A stretch of DNA of 64,000 nt from Neomesorhizobium albiziae (GCF_900114255.1 NZ_FOSL01000016.1:59749-123748); one strand, 5' to 3'. Counted from the first letter of the stretch, positions 26,332-36,385 are shown. Numbers and translations: made by a program. The notes: generated by a model from the letters alone, not told the origin.

Positions 26332-28395
26332 ATGGCAGTTCGCATCGAAACGCAAAGCGACGGCATTGCCGTCGTGACGGTCGACAACCCGCCGGTAAAC
26401 GCGCTCAGCCAGGCGATACGGCAGGGCTTGCTGGATGCCGCCGTTGCGCTGGATGCCGATCCCCGCGTGCGTGGCGTCGTACTGCTTTGCGCGGGGCGCA
26501 CGTTCATTGCAGGCGCCGACATCTCGGAATTCGGCAAGCCGCCGCAGGCGCCGCGCCTCCCGGACGTCATTGCGCGCATCGAACGGGCGGCCAAGCCATG
26601 GCTGGCGGCGATCCACGGAGCAGCACTCGGCGGCGGATTGGAAGTGGCGCTCGGATGCCGCTGGCGCGTGGCCGAGGAGACCGCAAGGTTCGGCCTGCCG
26701 GAAGTGACGCTCGGCATCATTCCGGGTGCAGGCGGCACGGTACGCCTGCCGCGACTTGTGGATGCGAAGGAAGCGATCGAACTGGCCGCCGCCGGCCGGC
26801 AGATCGGCGCCGCCGCGGCCAGGGATATTGGCTTGATCGACGCCATGCTGGGTCAAAATCTCCGCGAGAAAGCTGTCGCGTTTCTGATCGATGCGCTCAG
26901 CAAGCCGTGGCCAACCATCCTTTGTGATCGCCCCGCATCCGAAGCGCCGGCCGATTTCTGGGATGAACAGAAGGCAAGGATCGGCAAGCGTGCGCGTGGC
27001 GAAATTGCGCCACTGAGGGCACTCGAAAGCCTGCGCAGGGCGACGGAGCAGGGGTTCGACGAGGCCATGGCCTTCGAAAGGCGGACCTTTCTGGATTTGC
27101 GCGACAGCGAGCAGGCGCGTGCATTGCGTTATGTCTTCTTCGCCGAGCGCTCTGCACACAAGCCGCCGGAATATGACGATGCCGCACCGCGCCAGATAGA
27201 GACCTCGGCGGTGATCGGAGGCGGCACGATGGGCGCGGGTATTGCCGCGGCGCTGAGGAATGCCGGTCTGCCCGTCATCCTTGTGGAGCGGGACCAGGCG
27301 GCGCTGGAACGCGGGCTCGCCAATGTCGGCGCCATCTTCGAGGCGGCGACGAAACGCGGCGGCCTGACGCCGGAGGCGGCGCAAGCCCGCATGGCGGGTG
27401 TTTCAGGCACGACCGACTATGCCAGGCTTGTGGATGTCGATCTCGTCATCGAAGCGGTCTTTGAGGATATCGAGGTCAAGCGCGCCGTCTTCAGGTCGCT
27501 TTCCGGGGCTTGCCGGCCGGATGCGGTGCTGGCCACCAACACTTCATATCTCGATCCAAACGCGATTGCCGAGGCGGTGACGAACCCTGAGCGCATGATA
27601 GGGCTGCATTTCTTCAGCCCGGCCAACGTCATGAAGCTTCTTGAGATCGTTCCAGCCGCCGAAACGGCTGACGAAATCGTGGCGACCGGGCTCGCTTTGG
27701 CGCGCCGCCTCGCCAAGATCCCGGTTGTCGCGGGCATTTGCGACGGGTTCATCGGCAATCGCATCCTGAAGGTGACGCGCGCCCAGGCGGAGCGTCTCAT
27801 TCTGTCCGGCGCAACGCCGCGCGAAGTCGATGGCGCAATGCGTTCGTTTGGCATGCCGATGGGACCGTTCGAGGCGCAGGACCTGGGTGGCCTCGACATT
27901 GCCGCATTCCAGCGCAAGGCGGCGCGTGCGAGAGGCGAAACGCCGTTCGCTCCGGTAGCGGATCGTCTCGTGGACATGGGTCGCCTCGGCCAGAAGTCCG
28001 GGGGCGGATGGTATGACTATTCTCCCGGCGACCGCACGCCGCAGCCTTCGCCGGCGGTCGCGGCCATCGTCGCCGATGCGGCTGCATTGTCCTTGTCGCG
28101 ACAATGGAGCGCTGCCGAGATCGCGGACGCCATTGTGCTGCCGATGATCAACGAGGCGTCGAAGATTCTGGGGGAGGGTATCGCCAAGCGGGCTGCCGAC
28201 ATCGACCTCGTCAAGATCCACGGTTACGGTTTTCCACGCTGGCGCGGCGGACCGATGCATTATGCCGAAGCGCGCGGGCTGGAAGAGGTGGCCGCGATCC
28301 TGGAGCGCTTGTCCGCGGATGGCCTCGCGGAGCCGCCGGGCGCGTTCCTGCGAGCCGCCGCCAAACGCGGCGGTTTTGACCTGTCTCAACAATAG
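26332..28395 (+). CDS. Enoyl-CoA hydratase / 3-hydroxyacyl-CoA dehydrogenase fusion
   Basis: About 687 residues. The N-terminal crotonase domain (residues 1-190) has the oxyanion and glutamate regions (FIAGADISEF, GAALGGGLEVALG, LPEVTLGIIPGAGG). The NAD domain starts near 292 (VIGGGTMGAGIAAAL) and the C-terminal dehydrogenase domains follow (LHFFSPANVMKLLEIV, GFIGNRIL). It would perform the paaF and paaH steps, as no separate paaF or paaH is present. ATG codons at 26290, 26323 and 26332 are in frame; 26332 (MAVRIETQ) fits family starts best. Confidence 0.92.
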   Translation: MAVRIETQSDGIAVVTVDNPPVNALSQAIRQGLLDAAVALDADPRVRGVVLLCAGRTFIAGADISEFGKPPQAPRLPDVIARIERAAKPWLAAIHGAALGGGLEVALGCRWRVAEETARFGLPEVTLGIIPGAGGTVRLPRLVDAKEAIELAAAGRQIGAAAARDIGLIDAMLGQNLREKAVAFLIDALSKPWPTILCDRPASEAPADFWDEQKARIGKRARGEIAPLRALESLRRATEQGFDEAMAFERRTFLDLRDSEQARALRYVFFAERSAHKPPEYDDAAPRQIETSAVIGGGTMGAGIAAALRNAGLPVILVERDQAALERGLANVGAIFEAATKRGGLTPEAAQARMAGVSGTTDYARLVDVDLVIEAVFEDIEVKRAVFRSLSGACRPDAVLATNTSYLDPNAIAEAVTNPERMIGLHFFSPANVMKLLEIVPAAETADEIVATGLALARRLAKIPVVAGICDGFIGNRILKVTRAQAERLILSGATPREVDGAMRSFGMPMGPFEAQDLGGLDIAAFQRKAARARGETPFAPVADRLVDMGRLGQKSGGGWYDYSPGDRTPQPSPAVAAIVADAAALSLSRQWSAAEIADAIVLPMINEASKILGEGIAKRAADIDLVKIHGYGFPRWRGGPMHYAEARGLEEVAAILERLSADGLAEPPGAFLRAAAKRGGFDLSQQ

Positions 28396-28529
28396 GCAGG
28401 TAGCGGGCGTTCTGGAAGGCTGGCCGTTCGTTCGCCGGCGTTTATTTTTTGGCCTTGCTTCGCTTTGCAGGAGCGCTTGGCTCGACGCGTTGATAGCCGC
28501 GTCGCCGCGTAAGCCGAAACCGGCGATTT

Positions 28530-29675
28530 TCACGCGCCGAGCGTTTTGAGCCAATTTTCGAAGGAAGAGGTCTTGCCTTGCGGCGCTCGCGGTCTGGCCT
28601 CGGCCAGGCGACGGGACGCCAGGGCGTTGCGCGCCTCGCGCGGGCTGTAGCCGAACTCCTTGGTGAATGCGCGGCTGAAATTCGCCGCCGATTTAAAGCC
28701 GCACGATTCCGCAATGTCGATGATGCGCCGGCTGTCCGTCGAATCGCCCAGCGCCTCGTGCGCGGCTATCAGCCGCCGCTTCTGGATGTAATGGAGAACG
28801 CCACCGCTCGGCTCGAACATCTGGTAGAGGCGCGTGCGTGAAATGCCAAGCCCCCGCGCCAGATCGTCTGGCGCCAGATCGGCGACGTTGAGATTGCTGT
28901 GAATATATTGCCGGGCGCGTTCCATAAGCGCCAGGTTTGTCATCTGGACGGGAACTCCGCCGCCGTCCCCAGACGGAGCAAGGCCGGCGATGAGCAGATC
29001 GCTGATCGCCTGAACGATGCGCGGCAGATCTTCCGCGGCGAGGGTTTGCTGCCTTTCCATGATGCCGGCGACGAAGTCGGTCAGCAGATCAGCGAAATTG
29101 CCCGACAACACCGTGTTGTTGCGCGCGTCGAGGGCCGCGGCAAAACGGGCAAAGCGCTCCCGGGGAAGATAGAGGTTGATGCTTTCGGATTCGGTGGCCC
29201 GCCCGCGAAAGGGGTGGCCGAGAGACCTGAATTCGACCAGGCCCGGACCCCCTTCCGCGACGCGTCCTTCGACCTCGGTCCATGTGCGCCCGCTGCGGGG
29301 CAGGACCAGGCACCAATGGTCGATCGCGCTGGCGCGCAGCCGTTCGGCTGACCGCATGTAGCTGTGGGCAGGAACGCTTTGCTGGACGAGCAGCATGCCA
29401 CCGAAATTCCAGGCGGTGTGGTCGGCGGGAAAACCATCGGTCGGGGTCTTATCGTCCGGCAGCCTGACCGAAACAAGCAGGTCCACCAAGGTCTGCCAAC
29501 TCGAAAGCTGTTGCTCGGCCGGCAACTGACGCGTGGAGAAAACAATCGGCTCAAGCCCCGGTGGAGACGGGGGCTTCGAAGCTTCATCGCGCAGGTCAGA
29601 ACGTGGCCACCGCCGCCGCTCGACGTCCTTCTGCGGCTTCGGTTCGTCCGCATCATCCGACTGCCTGGGTGCCAT
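28530..29675 (-). CDS. AraC-family regulator, CuxR-like
   Basis: 381 residues. A 40-residue charged, proline-rich N-terminus precedes an AraC_binding_2-like domain (residues 42-220); the C-terminal 110 residues hold the AraC double helix-turn-helix (LARGLGISRTRLYQMFE, CGFKSAANFSRAFTKEFGYSP). It is divergent from a uxs-epimerase-GT2 operon, exactly where S. meliloti encodes CuxR, an AraC-like activator that binds cyclic di-GMP. An RxxxR sequence is present (R108-R112), which could match the cyclic di-GMP arginines, but this pattern is short and may be chance. The ATG at 29675 was chosen; 21 further upstream codons have no family similarity. Confidence 0.85.
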   Translation of the reverse strand: MAPRQSDDADEPKPQKDVERRRWPRSDLRDEASKPPSPPGLEPIVFSTRQLPAEQQLSSWQTLVDLLVSVRLPDDKTPTDGFPADHTAWNFGGMLLVQQSVPAHSYMRSAERLRASAIDHWCLVLPRSGRTWTEVEGRVAEGGPGLVEFRSLGHPFRGRATESESINLYLPRERFARFAAALDARNNTVLSGNFADLLTDFVAGIMERQQTLAAEDLPRIVQAISDLLIAGLAPSGDGGGVPVQMTNLALMERARQYIHSNLNVADLAPDDLARGLGISRTRLYQMFEPSGGVLHYIQKRRLIAAHEALGDSTDSRRIIDIAESCGFKSAANFSRAFTKEFGYSPREARNALASRRLAEARPRAPQGKTSSFENWLKTLGA

Positions 29676-29954
29676 CGATGCTCCGACACGGCACCCCCCA
29701 CGATCGCCGATAGTGTTGCTTGCCGCGCATAATAGCAAGTCATCCGCCGATGAGTACGGTTGGCCTTCGCACGGTTAAATCGCCGAAAAAATCGACGAAA
29801 TCACCCATCGTGACGTAAAGATATGTATCGCGAGACAAGTTTCCGGACGCGATGATAACGACAACCCGCGGGATCGGCGTTTATACAAAGCCCAACCTCG
29901 AAGAGATTATTTGAAGACATAAACGTGAATGTCTCTTCGTATCTAGCAGGGTTG

Positions 29955-29995
29955 TAATGAAATAGAAAATACACCCTCGGGTGTGGATTTCATTA
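29955..29995. promoter_or_regulatory. Nested inverted repeat upstream of the uxs operon
   Basis: Outer arms TAATGAAAT and ATTTCATTA (9 of 9) enclose inner arms ACACCC and GGGTGT (6 of 6) around TC. It lies in the AT-rich 381-base gap between the AraC gene and uxs, about 60-100 bases ahead of uxs. It could be an operator or an RNA hairpin. The rest of the gap showed no gene. Confidence 0.65.
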
Positions 29996-30005
29996 CTTTG
30001 AATAA

Positions 30006-30029
30006 ATGAAACATCGAGCAAGGTTTCAT
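30006..30029. promoter_or_regulatory. Second inverted repeat upstream of uxs
   Basis: Arms ATGAAAC and GTTTCAT are separated by ten bases. The half-site ATGAAA is the same as in the outer arms of the repeat at 29955-29995, so the two may be paired sites for one regulator such as the divergent AraC protein. Confidence 0.55.
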
Positions 30030-30056
30030 GACTTTGCCTGAAGATTGGTCACGTCC

Positions 30057-31091
30057 ATGAACAACGCGCCTTCGACCCAACGTTCCATTTCATCTTCGAG
30101 CGATGTCCGTGTGTTGCGCCGGCCGTCTCGCCGCATCCTGGTAACCGGTGGCGCCGGGTTCCTCGGCTCGCACTTGTGCGAAAGGCTGCTCGCAGAAGGC
30201 CATCAGGTGCTGTGCCTCGACAGCTTCGCGACGGGTCACACCCGCAACATCAGTCATCTGCTGCGCAACCCGGCGTTCACGCTGGTTCGCCATGACGTGG
30301 TCGAGCCCTTCGCAGCCGAGGTGGACGAGATCTACAACCTTGCCTGCCCGGCGTCGCCGCCGGATTACCAGGCAGACCCGGTCCACACCACGAAGACCAA
30401 CGTGCTCGGCGCGCTGAACCTGCTCGAGCTGGCAAAGCAGCGCAACATCAAGATTTTCCAGGCCTCCACATCGGAAGTCTATGGCGACCCGCATGTCCAT
30501 CCGCAGCCAGAATCCTATTGGGGCAACGTCAATCCGATCGGCCCGCGTTCCTGCTATGACGAGGGCAAGCGTTGCGCCGAAACGCTGTTCTTCGATTACC
30601 ATCGCCGCTACGGCGTCGAGATCAAGGTCGTCCGCATCTTCAACACCTACGGACCGCGCATGCGGCCCGAGGATGGGCGCGTCGTGTCCAACTTCATCGT
30701 CCAGGCGCTGAAGGGCGACGACATCACCATCTATGGTGACGGATCGCAGACCCGCTCGTTCTGCTTCGTCGACGATCTGATCGATGGCTTCGTGCGGCTG
30801 ATGAACGCGCCGAAGTCGGTCACTGGCCCGGTTAATCTCGGCAATCCCGGTGAATTCACCATCGGCGAACTGGCACGGCAGGTGATCGATCTCACCGGCT
30901 CGCGCTCGAAGATAGTGAACCTGGCCTTGCCCATCGACGATCCGCGTCAGCGCCGCCCCGACATCGCGATAGCGGCTCGCGACCTCGACTGGCAGCCCAA
31001 AGTACCCCTCGCGGAGGGCCTGAAGGAAACCATTCGCTACTTCGATCGTCTGTTGACGCTCGAGTGCCAGGATCTGGCGGAGACGGCCTGA
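30057..31091 (+). CDS. uxs: UDP-glucuronate decarboxylase (UDP-xylose synthase)
   Basis: 344 residues, an extended SDR. NAD motif [19 protein letters not shown] near residue 30, and [11 protein letters not shown] holds the catalytic tyrosine and lysine with the YDEGKR context typical of UXS enzymes. It converts UDP-glucuronate to UDP-xylose. ATG at 30057; a TTG at 30045 is a weaker option. It opens a tight operon (the stop overlaps the next ATG) that also contains the UDP-glucose dehydrogenase making its substrate. Confidence 0.92.
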   Translation: MNNAPSTQRSISSSSDVRVLRRPSRRILVTGGAGFLGSHLCERLLAEGHQVLCLDSFATGHTRNISHLLRNPAFTLVRHDVVEPFAAEVDEIYNLACPASPPDYQADPVHTTKTNVLGALNLLELAKQRNIKIFQASTSEVYGDPHVHPQPESYWGNVNPIGPRSCYDEGKRCAETLFFDYHRRYGVEIKVVRIFNTYGPRMRPEDGRVVSNFIVQALKGDDITIYGDGSQTRSFCFVDDLIDGFVRLMNAPKSVTGPVNLGNPGEFTIGELARQVIDLTGSRSKIVNLALPIDDPRQRRPDIAIAARDLDWQPKVPLAEGLKETIRYFDRLLTLECQDLAETA

Positions 31092-32071
31092 TGTCCACGG
31101 TCCTCGTGACGGGCGGCGCCGGTTATATCGGCAGCCACACCGCAAAATTGCTTAGCCGCGAAGGCATCGAACCGATTGTCTACGACAATCTGGTCACCGG
31201 TCATCGAACGTCTGTTCGCTGGGGGCCCTTCGTGGAAGGCGACATTCTAGACACCGCGCATCTGACTGCGACGCTTGCGCAGTATCGGCCCGATGCGGTG
31301 ATCCATTTCGCCGCCTCGGCCTATGTCGGGGAATCGGTGGAAGATCCGGCGAAATATTACAGGAACAATGTCACCGGCACCCTCTCGGTTCTGGACGCCT
31401 GCCGCACCGCCAACGTCGGCAAGATCATCTTCTCGTCGAGCTGCGCGACCTATGGCGTGCCCGGCACCCTGCCGATCGATGAGGCGACGCCGCAGCAGCC
31501 AATCAATCCCTATGGACGCACCAAGCTCATCGCCGAACATATGCTGAGCGACTACGCGGCGGCCTATGGCCTGCGCTACGTTGCACTGCGCTATTTCAAC
31601 GCTTGCGGCGCCGATCCGGAAGGCGAGCTTGGAGAATGGCACGATCCGGAGACGCACCTCATTCCGAGAGCCCTTCAGGCGGCGGGGGGCACTATCCCGC
31701 ATCTGCAGGTCTTCGGCAGCGACTACGAGACGGCTGACGGAACCTGCGTGCGCGACTACGTGCACGTTTCGGATCTGGCCAGCGCGCACGTGCTCGCATT
31801 CCGCCACCTTGCCGAGGGCGGCAAGAATATGGCGATCAATCTCGGAACCGGGGCGGGGGCCTCGATACGGGACGTGCTGCAAGCCATAGCCCGGGTCACC
31901 GGACGCGAAGTGCCGGTGCAGTCTCACCGGCGGCGGCCGGGCGATCCGGCGGCGCTCTACGCCGATGCTGGCCTCGCGAAAACCGTGCTCGGCTTCTCAC
32001 CCCGATATTCCGACCTGGACACCATCGTGCGCACCGCAGCTCCGTTCTTCGGACTGGAGGCCGTGGCATGA
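31091..32071 (+). CDS. UDP-sugar 4-epimerase (GalE/Uxe type)
   Basis: 326 residues, GalE-type SDR (VLVTGGAGYIGSHTAKLL; catalytic YGRTKLIAEHML; ACGADPEGELGEWHDPETH; TCVRDYVHVSDLA). Because it directly follows a UDP-xylose synthase, conversion of UDP-xylose to UDP-arabinose is likely, while UDP-glucose/galactose activity is also possible; the S. meliloti counterpart supports several polysaccharides. Start overlaps the uxs stop and its own stop overlaps the start of the GT2 gene. Confidence 0.9.
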   Translation: MSTVLVTGGAGYIGSHTAKLLSREGIEPIVYDNLVTGHRTSVRWGPFVEGDILDTAHLTATLAQYRPDAVIHFAASAYVGESVEDPAKYYRNNVTGTLSVLDACRTANVGKIIFSSSCATYGVPGTLPIDEATPQQPINPYGRTKLIAEHMLSDYAAAYGLRYVALRYFNACGADPEGELGEWHDPETHLIPRALQAAGGTIPHLQVFGSDYETADGTCVRDYVHVSDLASAHVLAFRHLAEGGKNMAINLGTGAGASIRDVLQAIARVTGREVPVQSHRRRPGDPAALYADAGLAKTVLGFSPRYSDLDTIVRTAAPFFGLEAVA

Positions 32072-33906
32072 CCTACGTGGCCGCCACCACAGCCGATGCT
32101 TTCGGCCCGGAGATACCGGAACCGACAACCGTCACGTTGCTGACACGTGCCCAGCGCGCCGAATACCTGGTGGCAGCGGCCGTCTGGGTTGCGGCGCTCG
32201 CCTATTTCTGGGCCTGGTGGCTGCAGCCAGCGCATGTCGTCGGCATGTTCGGTTATGTCACCGTCAGCCTCACCCTGGTCTGGATCACCTTCCTGCCCGG
32301 CTATTTCCTGACGATCTTCCTGCGCGCTCGCAAGCCGGCCGGCCCATTGCGCCTGCCGCGCAAAAGCCGTGTGGCGATGGTCGTCACCAAGGCGCCGTCG
32401 GAACCCTTTTCCATCGTCGCCGAGACCCTGACTGCCATGCTTGCGCAGGACGTGCCGCACGACACCTGGCTTGCCGACGAGGATCCCGATGCCGCGACCG
32501 TGGAATGGTGCCGCAGAAACGGCGTGTTCCTTTCCACCCGCAAGGGCAACGCCGCCTATCACCAGGCGACCTGGCCGCGCCGTACGCGCTGCAAGGAAGG
32601 CAACCTTGCCTATTTCTACGATCACTATGGTTACGAAGGCTACGATTTCGTCGTCCAGCTGGATGCCGATCACGTTCCGCAGAAAGACTATCTCCTTAAC
32701 ATGCTGCTGCCTTTCGCCGATCCGGCGGTCGGCTATGTGTCGGCGCCCAGCATCTGCGACCGCAATGCCGCCGAAAGCTGGTCGGCGCGCGGACGGCTCT
32801 ATGCCGAGGCCAGCATGCATGGCTCGCTTCAGGCAGGCTATAACGGCGGGCTGGCCCCGCTCTGCATCGGCTCCCATTATGCAGTTCGCACCGAGGCGCT
32901 GAAGCAGATCGGCGGCCTGGGGCCTGAACTGGCCGAAGATCACTCGACCACCCTGATGATGAATTCGTTCGGCTGGCGCGGCGTCCATGCCGTGGATGCG
33001 ATTGCCTCCGGCGACGGCCCGCGCACCTTCACCGATCTCGTCACCCAGGAATTCCAGTGGTCGCGCAGCCTGGTGATGCTGCTTCTGCAGTATTCGCCGA
33101 AATACGTTCCGAGCCTGCCTGGGAGGCTGAAGTTCCAGTTCCTTTTCTCGCAGCTCTGGTATCCGCTGTTCTCCTTCTTCATGGCGCTGATGTTCGTGAT
33201 GCCTGTCATCGCGCTGGTGCGCGGGGAGAGCTTCGCCAACGTCACCTATGCCGACTTCCTCGTGCATTTCGTGCCGCTGTCGACGATCCTGATCGTGATG
33301 GCATATCGTTGGCGGGCGAGTGGCTCGTTCCGGCCGTTCGATGCGAAGATCCTGAGCTGGGAAGCCACGCTCTTTCTCTTCGCGCGCTGGCCCTGGGCGC
33401 TGGCCGGAACGGCTGCCGCCATCCGCGACTGGCTGACCGGGTCGTTCGTCGATTTCCGCATCACGCCGAAAGGCAGTTCGCAGGTCGATCCGCTCCCGGC
33501 GAGGGTGCTGGCTCCCTATGGCCTGTTGTCGCTGGGTTCGATTCTGCCCGTGCTGCTGATCGGCGAGGCGGGCGAGGCGGGTGGCTTCTACGTCTTCGCC
33601 ATCGTGAATGCCTTGCTCTACGCGATCCTGATGCTGGTGATCGTGGTCCAGCATGCTCGCGAAAACACCGTCAGGGCGGCGCGCCGCTCCTACCGGTCGG
33701 CGATGGCCGCAAGCCTGCTTGGTCTCATCGTGCTGCCGGGTGTCGCGACCGCCGAGCGCGGCATCGACGGCATAGAATCACTCGGATGGGGAGCCGGCCG
33801 CCTAAGCCTCATCGAATACCGCTATTCCGCGGCTGGAGCCGGACTTGGACGCGACGAGCTTCGCAAGGCCAGGTTCAACCCCCGCTGGATACCGGAAAGT
33901 CTTTAA
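32068..33906 (+). CDS. Membrane glycosyltransferase family 2 (cellulose synthase-like)
   Basis: 612 residues. Two N-terminal membrane helices (about 33-50 and 58-84), a cytoplasmic GT-A domain, then four to six further helices. Catalytic motifs: DED (137-139), DAD (199-201), AED near 290 and QEFQWSR near 328, the processive Q-x-x-x-W pattern. It probably polymerises and exports a polysaccharide from UDP-pentose or UDP-hexose precursors made by the neighbouring enzymes. It overlaps the epimerase gene by four bases. Its C-terminal 60 residues are soluble and uncharacterised. The product is not known from sequence. Confidence 0.9.
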   Translation: MTYVAATTADAFGPEIPEPTTVTLLTRAQRAEYLVAAAVWVAALAYFWAWWLQPAHVVGMFGYVTVSLTLVWITFLPGYFLTIFLRARKPAGPLRLPRKSRVAMVVTKAPSEPFSIVAETLTAMLAQDVPHDTWLADEDPDAATVEWCRRNGVFLSTRKGNAAYHQATWPRRTRCKEGNLAYFYDHYGYEGYDFVVQLDADHVPQKDYLLNMLLPFADPAVGYVSAPSICDRNAAESWSARGRLYAEASMHGSLQAGYNGGLAPLCIGSHYAVRTEALKQIGGLGPELAEDHSTTLMMNSFGWRGVHAVDAIASGDGPRTFTDLVTQEFQWSRSLVMLLLQYSPKYVPSLPGRLKFQFLFSQLWYPLFSFFMALMFVMPVIALVRGESFANVTYADFLVHFVPLSTILIVMAYRWRASGSFRPFDAKILSWEATLFLFARWPWALAGTAAAIRDWLTGSFVDFRITPKGSSQVDPLPARVLAPYGLLSLGSILPVLLIGEAGEAGGFYVFAIVNALLYAILMLVIVVQHARENTVRAARRSYRSAMAASLLGLIVLPGVATAERGIDGIESLGWGAGRLSLIEYRYSAAGAGLGRDELRKARFNPRWIPESL

Positions 33907-33939
33907 CCAACGAACCGTGGGCGCAGGAGCGCTAAGAAT

Positions 33940-35370
33940 ATGAAAATTGCAGTGATTGGAACAGGTTACGTCGGCCTCGTGAGCGGAACATGCTTTGCCG
34001 AGTGGGGCAACGAGGTGATCTGCGTCGACAAAAACGTGGAAAAGATCATGCAGCTGTCAAAAGGCAGGATACCGATCTACGAACCCGGGCTTGAGACGCT
34101 GGTCGCCCGCAACCAGAAAGCTGGCCGGCTGTCCTTCACCACCAACCTCTCCGAGGCGGTGAGGAACGTCGATGTCGTCCTTATCGCGGTTGGCACACCG
34201 CCGCGCGCCGGGCACGGAGACGCCGATCTTTCCTTCGTTCACATGGCGGCGAAGGAAATCGCCCATGCCCTCTCCGGCCCGGCTGTCGTCGTCGTGAAAT
34301 CGACCGTACCGGTTGGCACCTGCGACGCCGTTCAGAAGATCATCGATGCCGTCCGCCCGGCGGGCGACGTGTCAGTGGCCTCGAACCCTGAATTTCTCCG
34401 TGAGGGCTCTGCAATCGACGATTTCCTGTTTCCCGATCGCGTTGTGATCGGCGTCGAGGACGAGCGCACCGAGGCGGTGATGGCCGCGCTTTATGAGCCG
34501 TTCTCCGACGGCAGCACCCCGGTGGTGATGACCAAGAGGCGGTCGGCCGAGCTCATCAAATATGCCTCGAATGCCTTTCTCGCCACCAAGATCATGTTCA
34601 TCAACGAACTGGCCGATCTCTGCGAGCGTGTGGGCACCGATGTGAGCGAACTGGCGCTCGGCGTGGGGCTCGATCACCGGATCGGCAGGGCCTTTCTGAA
34701 TGCCGGGCCGGGATATGGCGGCTCGTGCTTTCCCAAGGACACGCTTGCGCTGCTTCGAACGGCCCAGGACTTTGGCGTTACCCTGCGCATCGTCGAGGAG
34801 ACCGTGTCGTCCAACGAGGCGCGCAAGAGGAAAATGGCGCTCAAGGTTGTCGATGCGATTGGAGGCGATGTCGATGGCCTGACGATTGCGGTGCTCGGCC
34901 TGACGTTCAAGCCCGATACCGACGACATGCGCGATGCTCCTTCGGTTTCGCTCATCGAGACGCTGCAGCGCTTCGGCGCAACGGTGCGGGCGCATGATCC
35001 CGTGGGAATGAGCAACGCTTCTCGGATCCTGGAGAATGTCGCGTTTTTCGAGGATCCCTATGAATGCGTGCGGGATGCTGATGCGATCGTGGTCGTCACC
35101 GAGTGGGAGAGCATCCGCCAGCTCGACCTCGTTCGCCTGAAGAGCCTGGTGCGATCCAGCAATCTGATCGACCTGCGCAACGCGTTCGCGCGCGGCGCGG
35201 CGCGGGCAGCGGGCTTTAGCGTGTCGAGCATCGGACGGCCGAGCGAGCCCGAGCTTCGAACGGGAAAATCGCTGTCTGAGGCGGATCCGCGTTTTGCGTC
35301 GCCGGTTCGAAGCCTCGTCGATGCCAGAGCCGACCGTGGCAAACTGCTGCCTTCCGAACCCAGACAATAA
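33940..35370 (+). CDS. ugd: UDP-glucose 6-dehydrogenase
   Basis: 476 residues. N-terminal Rossmann motif VIGTGYVGLVSGTCFAEWG, central NPEFLREGSAIDDF, catalytic cysteine C263 in GYGGSCFPKDTLAL, and C-terminal LGLTFKPDTDDMRDAPS. It oxidises UDP-glucose to UDP-glucuronate and so feeds uxs in the same operon. The final 45 residues form a variable tail. It starts 33 bases after the GT2 gene. Confidence 0.95.
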   Translation: MKIAVIGTGYVGLVSGTCFAEWGNEVICVDKNVEKIMQLSKGRIPIYEPGLETLVARNQKAGRLSFTTNLSEAVRNVDVVLIAVGTPPRAGHGDADLSFVHMAAKEIAHALSGPAVVVVKSTVPVGTCDAVQKIIDAVRPAGDVSVASNPEFLREGSAIDDFLFPDRVVIGVEDERTEAVMAALYEPFSDGSTPVVMTKRRSAELIKYASNAFLATKIMFINELADLCERVGTDVSELALGVGLDHRIGRAFLNAGPGYGGSCFPKDTLALLRTAQDFGVTLRIVEETVSSNEARKRKMALKVVDAIGGDVDGLTIAVLGLTFKPDTDDMRDAPSVSLIETLQRFGATVRAHDPVGMSNASRILENVAFFEDPYECVRDADAIVVVTEWESIRQLDLVRLKSLVRSSNLIDLRNAFARGAARAAGFSVSSIGRPSEPELRTGKSLSEADPRFASPVRSLVDARADRGKLLPSEPRQ

Positions 35371-35412
35371 TTCCTGTTCTCTCCGCTTTGAGCCTCAAGA
35401 GGAGCTGTAAAC

Positions 35413-36375
35413 ATGCCTGTGATGAGTAAAATTTCAAAAGCCGCCGTCTTTTCGACCGCAGTTTTGGCGTTGTCGGGAGCCGTCCTTGCCGCCAGCCTGC
35501 CCCGTGGCCTGCCGGCCGCGAACCCGGATACGTCAAGCCAGATCGACGACAAGCGTCCAGTTGTCACCCCCGCGTCGATAGACGTTGGGGCCTATGATCC
35601 GCATGGCGACTACACCAACGACACCACCGTCAAATACGAACATCTCTTCCTGCCCTGGGAAGACGTCGACCTGTCCTCGCTGGCGCTGGCCGATGAATAT
35701 GCCCTGCAGCGCGGCCGCACTCTGCTGATCACGGTCGAGCCGTGGTCATGGTCGGTCGACTGGCGGCTGACGGCGGATCAGCTTCTGCAGGGCATCTATG
35801 CGGGCAAGTACGACGCCAACATGGACGCCATCTGCACCGCCGCGGCAGGCCTCAAGAGCCCGGTCATCATCCGCTGGGCGCAGGAGATGGACGAAACAGA
35901 CAACCAGTTTACCTGGGCAAAATGGTCGCCGGAAGGCTACATCCATGCCTACCAGCGGGCGGTTACGGAGTGCCGCAAGCACAACACCACCGCAAAATAC
36001 ATGTGGTCGCCGAAAGGCAATCCGTCCCTTGTCGACTTCTATCCCGGTGACGGTTTCGTCGACATCGTCGGCCTGTCGCTCTTCGGTCTCCAGCAGTATG
36101 ACAGGGACAAATTCGGCAAGGATCAAACCTTCGTCGAGACCCTCGAACCTCGCTATCGCCTGGCCGAAAAGTTCGGCAAGCCGGTTATGGTCGCCGAGCT
36201 CGGCTACGAAGGCGACCAGAACTACGTGAAGAACTGGGCTGAGACCGCAGCCCAGCCGCACCCTCAATTCCCGAAACTCACCGCCGTCGTCTACTTCAAC
36301 GACCGCGAAGTCTATCCGTGGCCGGACAACTACGGTCTTCCGGACTGGCGCGTGAAATCTGTTGCTACAAACTAA
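35413..36375 (+). CDS. Secreted GH26-like glycoside hydrolase
   Basis: 320 residues with an N-terminal signal segment (about residues 8-27) and a TIM-barrel pattern of clan GH-A. The candidate acid/base is E158 in IIRWAQEMDE and the nucleophile E262 in MVAELGYEG, the same spacing as mannanase-type GH26 enzymes. It is probably periplasmic and may trim or release the polymer made by the GT2 protein. It follows ugd by 42 bases, which suggests the same transcript. Substrate unknown; beta-mannan activity is not implied. Confidence 0.82.
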   Translation: MPVMSKISKAAVFSTAVLALSGAVLAASLPRGLPAANPDTSSQIDDKRPVVTPASIDVGAYDPHGDYTNDTTVKYEHLFLPWEDVDLSSLALADEYALQRGRTLLITVEPWSWSVDWRLTADQLLQGIYAGKYDANMDAICTAAAGLKSPVIIRWAQEMDETDNQFTWAKWSPEGYIHAYQRAVTECRKHNTTAKYMWSPKGNPSLVDFYPGDGFVDIVGLSLFGLQQYDRDKFGKDQTFVETLEPRYRLAEKFGKPVMVAELGYEGDQNYVKNWAETAAQPHPQFPKLTAVVYFNDREVYPWPDNYGLPDWRVKSVATN

Positions 36376-36385
36376 GGAGAAGAAA

